The notes beneath the pieces were generated by a model. That model saw only the letters and a list, made by a program, of their open reading frames with translations, was not told where the DNA came from and searched no databases. From Atrichornis clamosus (lineage: Eukaryota; Chordata; Aves; Passeriformes; Menuridae): a stretch of DNA of 64,000 nucleotides. The stretch lies in the NCBI GenBank assembly GCA_013400975.1, contig WBMZ01010856.1, positions 62,001 to 126,000 on the forward strand, read 5' to 3'. A program made the position numbers and the translations under genes. This document shows, piece by piece, positions 11,126 through 22,848 of the stretch. How positions within the stretch are numbered: position 1 is the first letter of the stretch; the number at the start of each line of letters is the position of its first letter.

Positions 11126-12954
11126 GATGAGAAAAGCAATTTCTGTGCAAACCTCTGAGGCGTCTTGAGGGACTGGTTATATCGAAAGCATCTCCTGGCG
11201 CTGCAAAAAGTGGGACAGTCTTCCTTTTCCGGTTAGGTTTTTACTGTGAATGGATTTTGAAGACAAAAGCTGTAAGTCAGCCCTTTTTCTTTCCTGTTTA
11301 ATATATAAAATCTCTGCTGTGTGCGAGTCTGGTCTGTGCAGGATCCATTCCAGTGAAGGGAACTTGGCACACATACTGCAGTATCATCCCCCTTCTGCAG
11401 TAGACGTGCTGTAAGAAAATGAAATTCATTGTCTGCTCCCAGCAGGAGCCCGTCCATCCATCTGCTACCTATCATTGTCTGTCTGTCTTAGAAATTTAAG
11501 CAGCCACCTTCCTCTGTGCCTGTCACAAGGAGGCAGTAATAATAGTAGCCTTTGACATGTCCAGCCCTTTTCTCTCTCCTTTCTCAAGGCTTTGTTAAAA
11601 GCAAGGCTTTTGTGTGGTGAGAAAGAATAGAGAGAAACAGCATTCCTATTGTAAATGACTTCAGGGAAAGGGTTTTTCACACAGGAGAAAAACATCCAGG
11701 GGAGCTGGTTTTTTCCGGGGAGTCAGTCCCCCCTGGGCCCCCTGGCTGGATAAACCTTTCTTCCCATCTGCACGGGGGGCCTTGGGGTCTGCACTGTCCT
11801 GGGCAGCAGAGCTGAGAAACAGGGCGTGTTTCTCAGGGGCAGATGAGGGTGTTGATAAAGCCACGGCTTGATCTGGGGATTTTTTGGTAAAAAAAACCTT
11901 CATTTCAGAGTGGCGGCAGAGAAGGGGCCCTATTCCCAGCTCTGGTGCTCAGGGCTGCCCAACTCACGGAGCTCTCAGACAGCTATGCCCCCCACCAGTG
12001 TCTCAGGTGCTTTGGGCTGCAGCTACAGCCTACAGGAGATGGCTGCAGTGACCTGCCTGCAAGGGACAACCAGAAGTTATGGCTCTAGTTGGAAAAGGGG
12101 TGTTCAATTGTCATCACCCAAGGCAGGGGTGATCCTGCACTTTGCATTTGTTCTCTCCTTGGCAGGTACCACCTCCCACCCCACTGCTTCCTGGTAGGGT
12201 GTGGGTGGACTGGAACTTCAGGGTTGCAGTGGGGAGTGTCAGGGGTGCCAGGGCATAACAAAGAACTGAGAGGCCAGGATTTCAAAATGAGGAAAAACAA
12301 ATGTCTTCTTTTAATTCCCCAGTCTCTATGGTGAACCCTCTCCTGGGAATGAACGTTGGGGTTTTTTGATTCTCATCTAAGGGAGGAGGAAGATGGGGGT
12401 GAAAAGGCACAAGTCAGACACAAGGCTTTCTGCTTGTTGCTTTCTGTGGAGAGTCCTTCTGGGCCTCGGTGCCCCTTGATACTCTGAGCCATGGGGGCCG
12501 TGAGCTTTGTAGGGGAAAAGGAGAAACTGTCTTGGCTGTGTCTCTGGAATTTGACCTACTCTTGAGTGCCATTGCTTCAGCCTTGCAGGAGTTCAACCTA
12601 AGCAGCTATTCTTGATCTCAAAGCTGATTTCCTGGGTTGTTCTGACATTTTAAAGCTGGTTTCATCACTTGAAAGTGAGTCTTGTTGCTGAATTTCATAG
12701 GCACAGGGCTTGCAGCTTGCTCTGGCTGGCTCCTAGCAGAGGCATGCAGGGAGGCAGGGATTGTGTGGATACCCCTGGGAGGGGACACATGAGCCCTTCA
12801 CTCAATGTGTTGCCTGAACTGTCTTTCCAAAACCTTGAAGACAGCACACTTGCAGGAAAGCTTGCTAAAGATGTGGCATTCTAGAACATCTGCCAGCTTC
12901 ATGGGAAGGCTGATGGCAAAGGAGTCTCTCGGGTTTGACTGCTGTGGTCTTGGA
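11126..12954. other. Non-coding stretch downstream of the CpG-rich patch
   Basis: The region returns to ordinary composition. Open frames reach 109 codons (11868-12197, plus) and overlap frames on both strands without recognisable content. No repeat family was recognised. Confidence 0.5.
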
Positions 12955-13045
12955 GCTTAAGATACACAACAAGACTCAGGACTCCTGGGTTTACATCCTG
13001 AAAATTTCTGACTTCCTGTAGGCCTCACAAGAGATATTTAATACC
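12955..13045 (+). mobile_element. MIR-like ancient SINE remnant (short)
   Basis: ACTCAGGACTCCTGGGTTTA followed by CATCCTG...TGACTTCCTGTAGGCC resembles the left-central part of a MIR ('GACTCCTGGGTTCAAATCCCAGCTCTGCCACT...'), with the central section deleted or diverged. Borders are uncertain. Confidence 0.4.
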
Positions 13046-15217
13046 TTTTTACCAGTTAAAAATTAAATATATGAATTATAAGAGTGGTAGAAGACCTAGT
13101 AGAAATTATGATGTTGGCTATTAAGCAAACAGTTCATCTAGAAAACTGGAGATTGAAGAGGTTATAGAGACTTAGTCTGGAAGTGCTTATATCATATGAT
13201 AAATATTTGCCATATAATTTAAAAAAAATCCTAGCCTAAAAATCTTATTAAACTAAAGACATTTATATGGAGGTTTGTTTCCTTTGTGAGGTGATTAATC
13301 CTTAGGGTTGCTAAATGGTGCTACATCAAACTAGGAGGTCTGGGCAGGTTGGAAAGACAATTCTACTCCAAAGAATCCAAGAACAGTGTAGAATAATGTC
13401 AGTATTTTTCAGCTAGCTTTATAGAAATACATCAGTAATATACTGCATTGTGGCACAGTGACAGTCAGAATGGGTACCAGAAGGGATAAAAAACATGCTG
13501 AGCCCAGCTAATGCTCTTACATTTAGTGAGGTCTTTCCCAACAGATATTTCACTTAGTCCCTCTGAGGAACAGCTCATCAATAAACAGGCTCACAGCTTG
13601 GCTCTGGCTCCAGTTTTCTGAGGGCTTTGAGATGGTTCTCTAAGAGCTGGGCTTGAGGATTTGCACAGCACAAGCATCTGCGGGCAGGCCCAGTGTGACC
13701 CCTCACGGCAGGTGTAGTGACTGCAGCTGGACACCCTCCCGGGCACTGCTTTATGTCCTGGAGGAGAGCTTCACACTGAGCAGGCTTGCAGTGAGTAAAG
13801 CCACCTGTGGAGTCTCAGAGCCAACTGCTCCACCGGCTTCAGTGGCTCACATTTCACTGCTCGAGTAGTGTGTGACTTTCTCCACAAGACCTTGATCATT
13901 TGCTGCTCCTTACCTTTGGAAGATACAGCTACCTCTAGGACAGATCCTGCCCTAGGTCAGCTCCTGGCCAAAACTCAAAACCCTTTTGCAAGACCAAGCC
14001 ATTCGTCATGAGATCCTTTGGATATGTTCAATTCCTAGGCTACTAAACATGTCTCAGTGACCCTCTCCATAGCAACCAGTGAAAATGTCAATAATCCCTG
14101 TTATTGGAAACCGTAGGAAATTGTGTACCTAGGAGTGAATAGAGATTTCACTTGTTTAAGCACTAAGACAAAAGCTTTTCAAGGATCAGCCATTGCACCA
14201 ACAAATGAAAACAGCTCAAAAAATATATTAAGGACATTTGAAGAGTTTTGGTAATAAAATAAAACATTTAATAAAGAATACTTTGTAGTTCTGTATTGTC
14301 TTGCAGCAGTGATTTACCGTCAGGGTGCTGCCTGGATATTGCAAAGAAAGGTTTACTAGAAATACAATAGGTAATAAATTAAAGAGATTAAATCTCATCT
14401 CTGTGTGTATGTGTTAATAAAAGATCCTGAAATACAGGAAGTATAAAAGATTATAGTGAAAGTATAAAGTGGAAATGGAATGTTGTGAGTGACTAAACTA
14501 ATCAGTGGATTAATGGATGGCCAGAGTGAGCAGAGTTCTGCTGGCAGCTCACATGGATCTCAGCAGAGCTCACAGTTGTAGATGGAGAATAAAACTGACC
14601 TTGATATGAAGGGCTGCAAAATGTCTGGATGCACTTCCCTGAAATATTGTGCATAAAATTATTTCCATCATTAATAGCTGACCCACGTTTTCCATTCTGA
14701 TGAACCCAGCACACCTTCTGGGAACCCACTGACCAAGGAGCAGTATAGTTTCCAGAACAGGAGGGGAAATTGGAACTGCGTTGTAGTGGTGCCTGTTCTC
14801 TCAGTACGGAGAGAGTAGGGGTAGATCCATAGGAATATTAATCTTTCAGGGGAATTTGACAGAAGAAGTTTGGATACCTTAGTACCTGTAGAAACCCAAC
14901 TCAAATGTATTGTCCAAGTCAGTTGCTGGAGGACAGAAAGCTCATGCTTTGGCCTCTAACAGCCTTTAACCCTTGCTCTTTGATTCCTCACACAGTAAGT
15001 CAACTGGAGGTTGCTCTGCTTGTCTCTGACAGCACATGCTTTCTTAGCAGCCTGTTTTTCTGGGGTTTTCAGGCATTTGTGAAATGCTTCTATTCTTAAC
15101 AATGCAATATATAGAACTGGAATGGGTGTCTTCCCAAATTAATGCTTGAAACCACTGCTTGGTTTTTCTTCATTTTCATCTATGTCCTTTTGGATAGATC
15201 GTGTCTGAAAAGATGGG
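13046..15217. other. AT-rich non-coding stretch, nothing recognised
   Basis: 13.02-13.3 kb and 14.2-14.5 kb are notably AT-rich with short A/T runs. Open frames are all under 80 codons. A 12-bp perfect palindrome, CATGTGCACATG, begins just beyond it at 15218-15229. Confidence 0.5.
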
Positions 15218-18200
15218 CATGTGCACATGAAGATGCACACACGTATGTACAGATTCACAGACACATATTTAACATCCAATCTGTCCAAATGTAAGTTTTG
15301 AAAAATATCAAATCTATTACTCAGAGATCATAAGAGGATTGAAATTATAAGGATTTTTTAAACATATGTTATTTTGAGTTCAATGTATACTTGCTTCAAG
15401 CTGCTCTGTGCAACCATGGAGATGAGAAAAGTACTTTCAGAAAATGAAAGCCGGAAATTTTTAAACAGGATAATTCTAGTAGCTGGGGCTGTAAGTGGCT
15501 TATTAAGAAGTCTCAGAACTTAAACTGATGTGGCAAATTTGACAACAGTGAATGTGAAATAGATCTGCAGAATGCAGTTGTGTGACCCTGGCTACCTGTC
15601 CGCTGGCAGGATGCAAATTCCCCTGTGTGGCTACAAGCTGGCTTCATTTCTTATGTCTTGTTGTTCTGTTTATTACCTCCTGGTTCTCACGTAATGGAAA
15701 AGATGAAAGCTGTCACATTTTCTCCTTTTGAGGGACACGTGCAAGGGTAATTCACTGGTGAACAAACCTGGAGAGCCTGGAAAAAACTGGGACCAAAGCA
15801 CTGGGGTCTGAGCACAGCAACCAAGTGTTATATAAGCTCCTCCAGGGAATACAGGGCTAGGAAACTTGGACAAACATAGCTTATAGAAGTCGAGGAGAGG
15901 GATATGATTTTAAAGCAAGGGTGTCTGGGATTAATATCAGAGTCTGTCAAACACTGGAGAAATGTAGTCAGGTATGTAGATAGAGAATCTGAGATTTGGC
16001 ATTTAGGGAATATTTTGCTCTGACTGTTGTGAGAGGATCACAGTGCTCTGTGGAATGCTTCCATCAATCCAGAGAGCATCCCCACTGCAGCAGAGAAGAC
16101 AGAGCACAGGCATTCATGAAGTGTGTCTTACCCTGAATCTTTCTTTTATTTATTTTGTTGCAGGCAATGAGGAATTGTGTTCAGAAATCTCCAAGTTAGA
16201 GGGTTCTGAATAGTCATGCTCTGAAGTTCAGGAGGGTAATGAGCTAGCAAAAAGTAACCTTCAACCAATGGTGAGCTGGAGGAGTCAGGAGGTGGTTTAG
16301 GCCATCTAGTCCTATTTCTGCAAAACACGAGCAGTCTCCAGGAAATATTCCCAAGAGAACAGGTTGGGGCTTCCCAAGGAAGGAAAGGAAAGCCATGCCC
16401 CTACCAAGACCAAGGTGGCATCTTGGGCTGCCAGCCAATGCTAAAGGCTCTGTGGGTGACTTGGTGGCTGTGCCAGCTCCACACTGGCTCTGCTGGCTCA
16501 CCACTGCTGTCGGGAAGGCTCCTGCAGAGTCAGAGCGCAATGGTGCTGAAAGCACCAGCTCGCTATGAATATATAAGTAGCTCAGTGCATTCAATTAGCA
16601 GAAAATTTGGGTTGTCTCATTGCTGAACAATTGCAATGTGGAGAAATTTAATTTTATGGTGGTTGAAATCCTTTTGTGTGCAATGACAAACTAAGGAAAC
16701 TCCAGCAGTACAGTTATCTATCATGAAGCTATTTTACAATTCCTTCTACTATATAAATGACACAGTGAAAAAATCCCTTATTAGTTTAAGCAGCAACAGT
16801 TTTCTTTCATTAACAGTAAGGGATGGAAATTAGTTGTACAATCCTTGCACTACCTGGTCATGATGGAAACTCTCCTTCGCAATTAGAAGCAGATAATTTC
16901 ATCAAAAGCCATATGTCGGGATCATCAGGCACTCTCTGACCCCTCTTCATAGCAAAGAGAAGGATGCAAGTTGCATCTGGGGGAGTGGTTTGTCCTCCTG
17001 TTTCTGTTTCTAAGACATTGACTGGGAGAGCTTCAGTTTCAGTTGAAGAATTATGAAGTGAAAGGCCTCAGATGTGGCAGGATGGCTGAGGGACCTGAAG
17101 ATGCCACAAAATGTTCTCATTTTTCTGGTTCAGCTGTTCTGTCTCTGGAAAGTATTTTGTTTCAGCCCTGTAGTTCTGGAAGAAAATATACCCTTTTGCT
17201 TCAGGGCTTCAGCAAATGTATGAAGAAGCAGCTTTCTTTGTGTGCAGTTCATTCCATTAATGTTTCTTCTAAAGTGATTGGTACTGACTACCTTCCTCAG
17301 CACTTGCATTTGTTGTTGTTAAAGACCAGATAATGTTTTGTGCCCAGGCAGGGGGAATGATGAGGAGACAGGAAGATTTTCCCAGCACCTTGTAAGTTGT
17401 TTTTGTAAGCAAGAGGTATTACCCTGGGTACCAGCATCTAAAAGGAGAATTTTCATTTTTCTTCACTAGTAGCACTGTGTACAGAAAACAGCTCTGATCA
17501 GCACTAATGGCTTCTCCTGCCTGGAAACCTTATCTTTAAAAAAGAGGCCATGGACATCCATTCAGGCTGAAAAGTTTGGATCTAAAGTCTACTCTCTGTG
17601 TCATAAGTTCTGGCTTTTTTTCTTATCCTCAATGGACCAGCCTCAAAGGTTGTCCTCAGAAGCTGCTGTGGATCTCCACTTCCCCAGACAGCAGCAGTCG
17701 TGCAGAGCTGGTGTCCATCCAGAACCAGAGAAAGGGACAGAGGATCAAAAGGCTGTGCCCTGGAGGTCACATTAACAGGAGAGGGGAAAAGACATCAGAA
17801 AGGCTCTGTGGGGTGTATCTGTGTAGGTGGAGTTTGTTCTTGCTCTGATATCCAGCATTTAGAAACACTATTCCAAAGACAGCTTGTACAGAAATACAAG
17901 CAAGAAAAACCTGCCTCAAGCTTAGACTTTTCAAAAAAAAAGGGTCAGAGGTGATGTCTCAGAGTTGAAACGGGAAAGAGATTTTTTGAGAACAAAAGCA
18001 TCAGTATCTGAGCAGATGTAATATTTGGTGACTGGAAGCTGAAGACATAAATTCCTGGTTAAATGAAAAATGTAAGCTCATCAGGGAAACTAATTCAAAA
18101 TTTATCTGAAGATGAGGGGAGTCTTAAGTCTTGGAAGTTCTACATGAGCCTAATTATGAGACACTGTCTGGTCATGGCTATTCTGGGTGATTTTTCCTTT

Positions 18201-19077
18201 TTACTGGACTGCACACTGGGGCAGATGATCACAACTATTTCTGTTGGGAGTCTTGTGCTGGTATTGTTTATGGTGCAACAATTTGGTGAAGAGATCTTTG
18301 AGTCACCATGGTTCTTGACAGAGCACTTCTGCCAAGCAGGAAATGTACTTTAAATACAGACTGAAGAACAATGAAGGTGCCTTGTTGGCAGTGCCTGATG
18401 TATTAGTCTTTGATAAGGGATGCAGATCCCTTAAATTATTTAGATGAAGAGGGACGTTTAGTTTGTCTGAATGTCAGATCTCCGGGGTGAGAGCAGATTC
18501 ATTTATAAAAAGAACTGTGCTTAGTGTGTCTGGACGGAATATTAATTAAAGGAAATGTTGGAAAGGAGATACAACACAGGACAGGATGGGAGATGACCGA
18601 CAGATTAACACAGGTTAATTCTGAGGCAGAACAAACGATGTGTTCCAAATAATGAGCAGGGATGGAGGAAAAGAGAGAAAGCTTGCAGAGCTGCTAAATA
18701 TGTCATTCATGTCTCAGACATGTTTTCCTTCAGAGATGTGACACCACTGAGTGATTAATGGGGAACCTCCAGGGTTGTGAGGGCTCTTTGAGAAGAAGCC
18801 ACAAGAACTTTCCCTAACAGGACTTGAGTCCTTATGGGAAGACCTGTTCTTGGGAGGCAAGGTGTGGTTAAGTGTGGGGTTGGGCTATAACGGAATGCAA
18901 GAGAGAGGAAAACGTGACGACGCAGAATATATACCATGATATTTTGGAGAAACTGGGCTAGTCTATGAATCTAACTTTCATGATCCTATTAAATGTAGGC
19001 TCTAAGGACCTCAGAAGTCCTCCTGTGTTTATCTTTCCCACACCTTCCGAGAAAGGCTGGGAAGTGCTGGCAAACTG
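15218..19077. other. Non-coding stretch, no supported gene
   Basis: The longest frame is 116 codons (16244-16594, minus), overlapped by frames on both strands. The 18.4-18.72 kb part is repeat-poor, AT-leaning and motif-dense (for example TATTAATTAA at about 18540), and could be a conserved non-coding element. Nothing proves this. Confidence 0.45.
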
Positions 19078-19172
19078 GGTGGGGGAGCTGTGGCGTAAAG
19101 TGGCTTAACCCACATCATCCAGCTGATGGTTTTCCGGACTGGGAGTTAGAACCCAGACAATCCGAGCAGAAG
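19078..19172 (-). mobile_element. MIR-like ancient SINE remnant
   Basis: GAGCTGTGGCGTAAAGTGGC, then TTAACCCACATCATCCAGCT and GGACTGGGAGTTAGAACCCA follow the reverse complement of the MIR core ('GAGGCACAGAGAGGTTAAGTGACTTGCCCAAGGTCACACAGCTGG...GGGATTAGAACCCAG'). The final GTTAGAACCCAGAC is the most diagnostic piece. Strongly diverged. Confidence 0.6.
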
Positions 19173-21892
19173 GTGACTCTGGTGCTATTGAGTTCTGAGA
19201 AACTGGAATTTCTGCTGGTTTCAGGTGTGCTTTTGGACAACACTTTTTCCTCCAAACAAGGTCGTATAGCTCATCAGTGACAAGAAAATAGGATAACAGG
19301 CTTTGTATGTGTTGTTTTTTCTTTCCCATATTTCAAGATTTCTGAAATGTTAGAATTCTAAGGAATGTGTTTCCTGATAGTTTGATGTATATCTCTATTT
19401 TCAAGCAATGCTACAGACAGTCAAAACAAGAAACTTTGAAAAAGTTGAAATATAAATTTATTAGTGGAGGAGTAACATTTTCCTACTGGAATTTCCCATT
19501 TAGTTTCCTTTTGAGCCAGTTCTAGGCATTTCTAAATTTTCGTTGCATGGAAGATACATTTGTAAAAATATTCCTATGTGAATACTCCTTCAGGGAAATA
19601 ACCTTTTCCCCTCTGAGCACTCCATATTCCATGTGAGGTCCTGAAGGTGCCAAGGGAATACTGAACCTTCAGTTTCCTGCAGGAATAACTGCAAGGCTTT
19701 TAACCTGCACAAGTTTGATCTCTGTTGTCTTTTCTGTGGATTTGTGGACCTGGAGGTTTTTGTGATCCTGTGTATCATTTGTACAGTTTTACAGTAAGAA
19801 TGTAATTTACTTCTTCTGCAGAGCAGCACCTGTTCCTGCGTGTCAGGAGAGAGTAATCTTTATGTGAATTACTTTGGAGATTTTCAAGCTGTGGTCCATG
19901 GAACCCTGTCGATCTAAAGATTAGGTTTTACAAGCCCATGGAAAATAACTTGGAAAAACAAAAGCTTCCCATCTGTAGACTCAAATTTGTGGCCCCAGGG
20001 GGCCACATTTCCATCTGAACATTTTTAGGAGTTTACAGATGTACAGGATTTGGAAACTTCTCATGCAGAGTGATCAAAATGAAAGTTTGCAGAAGCTGGC
20101 TTAGAGTTGCGGGAGACTTGCTGGAAAACCCCTAAACCCCAACTCTGAAAAGTTCTGGTTTACGTGTTTGGTGAAATCAGGATGACTGTTGTGTACCAGT
20201 GGCCTCATGAGTAAAAGCATGAATAAATGAATAAAAATGCTCCACTAAGGTATTTTCAAGGAGTTAAAGAAAGACCTCTCAGTAACTCTGAATGATGGAT
20301 CAAAGAGCTTCTGAGAGCAAGGTCTCATTGCACAGAACATGTGGTCAATTCTAAATCTCTTCAGTTAAAAAAATCAAACAAACAACTGGCCTCAAAAAGA
20401 AAAGAAAACTGGCAACATTTGGTTGTTACCGGGAATCATTTACTCAACTGGGTTATTGGCTATAGTGAGGATGCTACTGTAGGTAAAGTGAGATAGGAGA
20501 TTGTTGATCCACATTTAAGTGACTGGATGTTAGAAATTAAAAAAATAAAAATAAAAAACCCCACAGCAGAGCTGAAAGAATTTTCCAGAACTTTTTCCAC
20601 CTTCCAGAACTGCAGCTCCTGAGGAAGGCCACGTCACTGATGTTCATGAATGATGGAGAAGGTGTATCCAGCTGTGCTGTCATGATGATCTTTGGTGTGA
20701 GGTGAACTCCCAGCACATGAAGCATCATTACTGGAGCATCTTTGTGATGGGATGTAGTACCTTCTGTGCTGTGGAATGAGACATTGCTCACAGCTAGACC
20801 TTTAGTGATTAACATGTGTGAACGTGCATCACCACTCTGGTTTTGTGAACATACACATATTCTGGTCTTTGGATTCTGATTTTTCGTATATATCAGCATA
20901 AATCTTCAATAACTCAAGAGATCTAATGCTCATCGTACTGACTAAGTGTGGATTTGCTCTGTAGATGGTTATGAAGTTACTTTGTTTTTATATCATTTTG
21001 ACAGAGGAATCAATTACAGTGAAATTGCTTTTTCTGTGTTGCCTGTTACCTTCAGGGTGTATTTTCAGGGAGTAATATCACATCCTAACTAGGTGGATAA
21101 GCAGACAAGCATATTTCTAAACAGGATAAATGAGCCCTGGTGAAGTGCTGAACTAACATTACGTTCCTACTTAAATCCAGATAATTCTCTGCATCGTACA
21201 ATCTATCTCTGGATGTATGATAAGGTTTTTGAAGGCGTACATAGAAGCAATTCAGTAGGTAATGTACACAAATTTCGGATAAGTCTAAGTGCTTAAGTCT
21301 TATTAAGACCTTTGAAAATTGCCTTTGATATTCTGAACAAAAAGTCAAAGAGGGTATTTTTACTTTTGATTAAGAATTGACTGAGCAGGTGTAAAGATAT
21401 ATTGCTATTAGCTGAAGGGGAAACATTTTCAAAAAGCATACCAAGTCTTCCTTTGGTTTTTATTTATTATTCATCTTAAAGGTTGCAAGGATAGATGGAT
21501 AGAGGATGAATGTGGTTTTTTATTACCTGAATTTAAATGGATTGCCCTATTCTCTTCACCTTGAGGAAAGCCTGTTAACTAGCAATGCCAGGAGGGCACT
21601 TGGGAGCTTTGCTCTTCTATTTCTGAGTGTCTGTAACATGGTCCTTAAGCCCATGCCTCACTCATCACAAATCCCATAAAAACCATCTTGATTAAAGCAG
21701 TGGGGGGAAAGGCAGAGGAGGGAATACAGATTCCCTTATTTTGTCCTTCTGAAGTAGCAGCTTTGCATTGCCCTACAAGTCACCTGGACCAGCCATCTGA
21801 TTTGTGACTTCCAGGAAGGAGCTGGCAGCTGATTTGGAATATCTTTGAAAGGGGGTTGTGTTGTGACATCCCATAAGGACAAGGGAGGATAA
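19173..21892. other. Non-coding stretch, no supported gene
   Basis: It holds a GC-rich palindrome (19988-20007, listed separately) and a low-complexity A-rich tract at about 20537-20565. The longest frame (20537-20899, minus, 120 codons) begins in ordinary sequence, ends in the A-rich tract and has no recognisable content. Confidence 0.5.
19988..20007. repeat. GC-rich near-perfect palindrome, 9-bp arms
   Basis: TGTGGCCCC (19988-19996) is followed after AG by its exact reverse complement GGGGCCACA (19999-20007), in otherwise AT-leaning DNA. Dyad GC-rich sites of this kind can bind dimeric factors such as AP-2 or EBF families, but I cannot assign one. Confidence 0.8.
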
Positions 21893-22092
21893 CCTTGTGA
21901 GGGTGTCACTGAAGCAGCCGTGGCTGCTGTGGGGGTGGCCTGGCTGCAGGAGGGACAGCTGTTGTGGGAGTCACAGCAAGCTGAGGGCTTGGCGCTGACC
22001 TACGCACGTGAGAAGGGTTCAGGTCCCTCTGATGTGAGAAAGCACACGTACTCCTCAGAAGGTGCCATCCTCATGATGGTCTACATCCCGAG
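21893..22092 (+). other. Candidate exon ending in a consensus donor (unproven)
   Basis: After a TAA at 21890-21892 the frame stays open for 67 codons, with TAA again at 22094-22096. A good donor, CCGAG|GTAAGC, follows 22092 and would remove that stop if used. The frame has no early ATG, so as a coding exon it would be internal. The predicted peptide is Ala/Val/Gly-rich in its first third and matches no family I recognise. There is no strong acceptor immediately upstream; the nearest plausible one is GACTTCCAG at about 21809. Moderate GC content makes the open frame only mildly unusual. It could equally be a non-coding RNA exon or chance. Confidence 0.2.
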
Positions 22093-22795
22093 GTAAGCAG
22101 GCTTGTGCTTTCTAAAGGGCTTGTTTTACAACAACCATTAGAACCCCAGTCTTCTTATCATTAAAAATTTCCATCCTTTTTTTGTGCTTTACTTTGTTCT
22201 TGGATTTCACACTTGTCATGGCACCTATCAAAACCGACTTGTTCCTCCTCTATAAAAACACACCAGGATGTATGCTTTGGTCCCTCTCCACTTTGCTTCA
22301 ACCCCTGAGTTAGGGTCATAGTGGTTTTCTCTATCTGTCTCCCAGCATCTGCCTCTACTTCCAAATACACCATTTCCCCCCTCATTGGAATGTTCCGTGT
22401 AGACAATGTGCCACCTTCCCCTCTGATGCCTACATGGTGAAATCAACTTCTCCAGCTCATGTTGGGAATGCTGAGTTTGTAGTCCCCATGTGCAATGTGG
22501 AAATCCAACAAGGACTCAAGGTCTTATCCAAGGATTTTCTTACTCACAACCACTTTATTCTTAGAAAGCGCCAAGGGAGTTATAAATGTGATGTGTGAGG
22601 GAAATAACCAGTTTCAAGCACAATCCTGCACCCTGCCTCTGAACTGTGCTTCCAATTGTTGCCTATAGGTGCAATTCTGCAATCCCTCCTGATTTTACAT
22701 CTGTCTTGCTTAATATTATTGTGTGTTGATGAGATGACCCAAAAAAAGTTTTTTTTAAAGCTGTTTTTTGCTCTGATTCTGCCATGTGCTTGCAG

Positions 22796-22848
22796 GAAGG
22801 AAATGTCGGCTTTCTCCTTGTTTGTGTGGAAGTGTGGGTGGCTGAGAG
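22796..22848 (+). other. Candidate 53-nt exon with acceptor and donor (unproven)
   Basis: A pyrimidine-leaning stretch with T-runs ends in TGTGCTTGCAG (AG at 22794-22795). Then come 53 bases open in at least two frames and a strong donor, GAGAG|GTGAGT, after 22848. Its first base would complete the split codon left by the candidate donor at 22092, and the following frame has no stop. No protein family is recognised. Such acceptor-donor pairs do occur by chance in long non-coding DNA. Confidence 0.25.

Noticed and set aside
10770..11168. 132-codon plus-strand open frame over the CpG-rich patch
   Set aside because: High GC suppresses stops in several frames at once, a second frame overlaps it, and the product has no recognisable feature.
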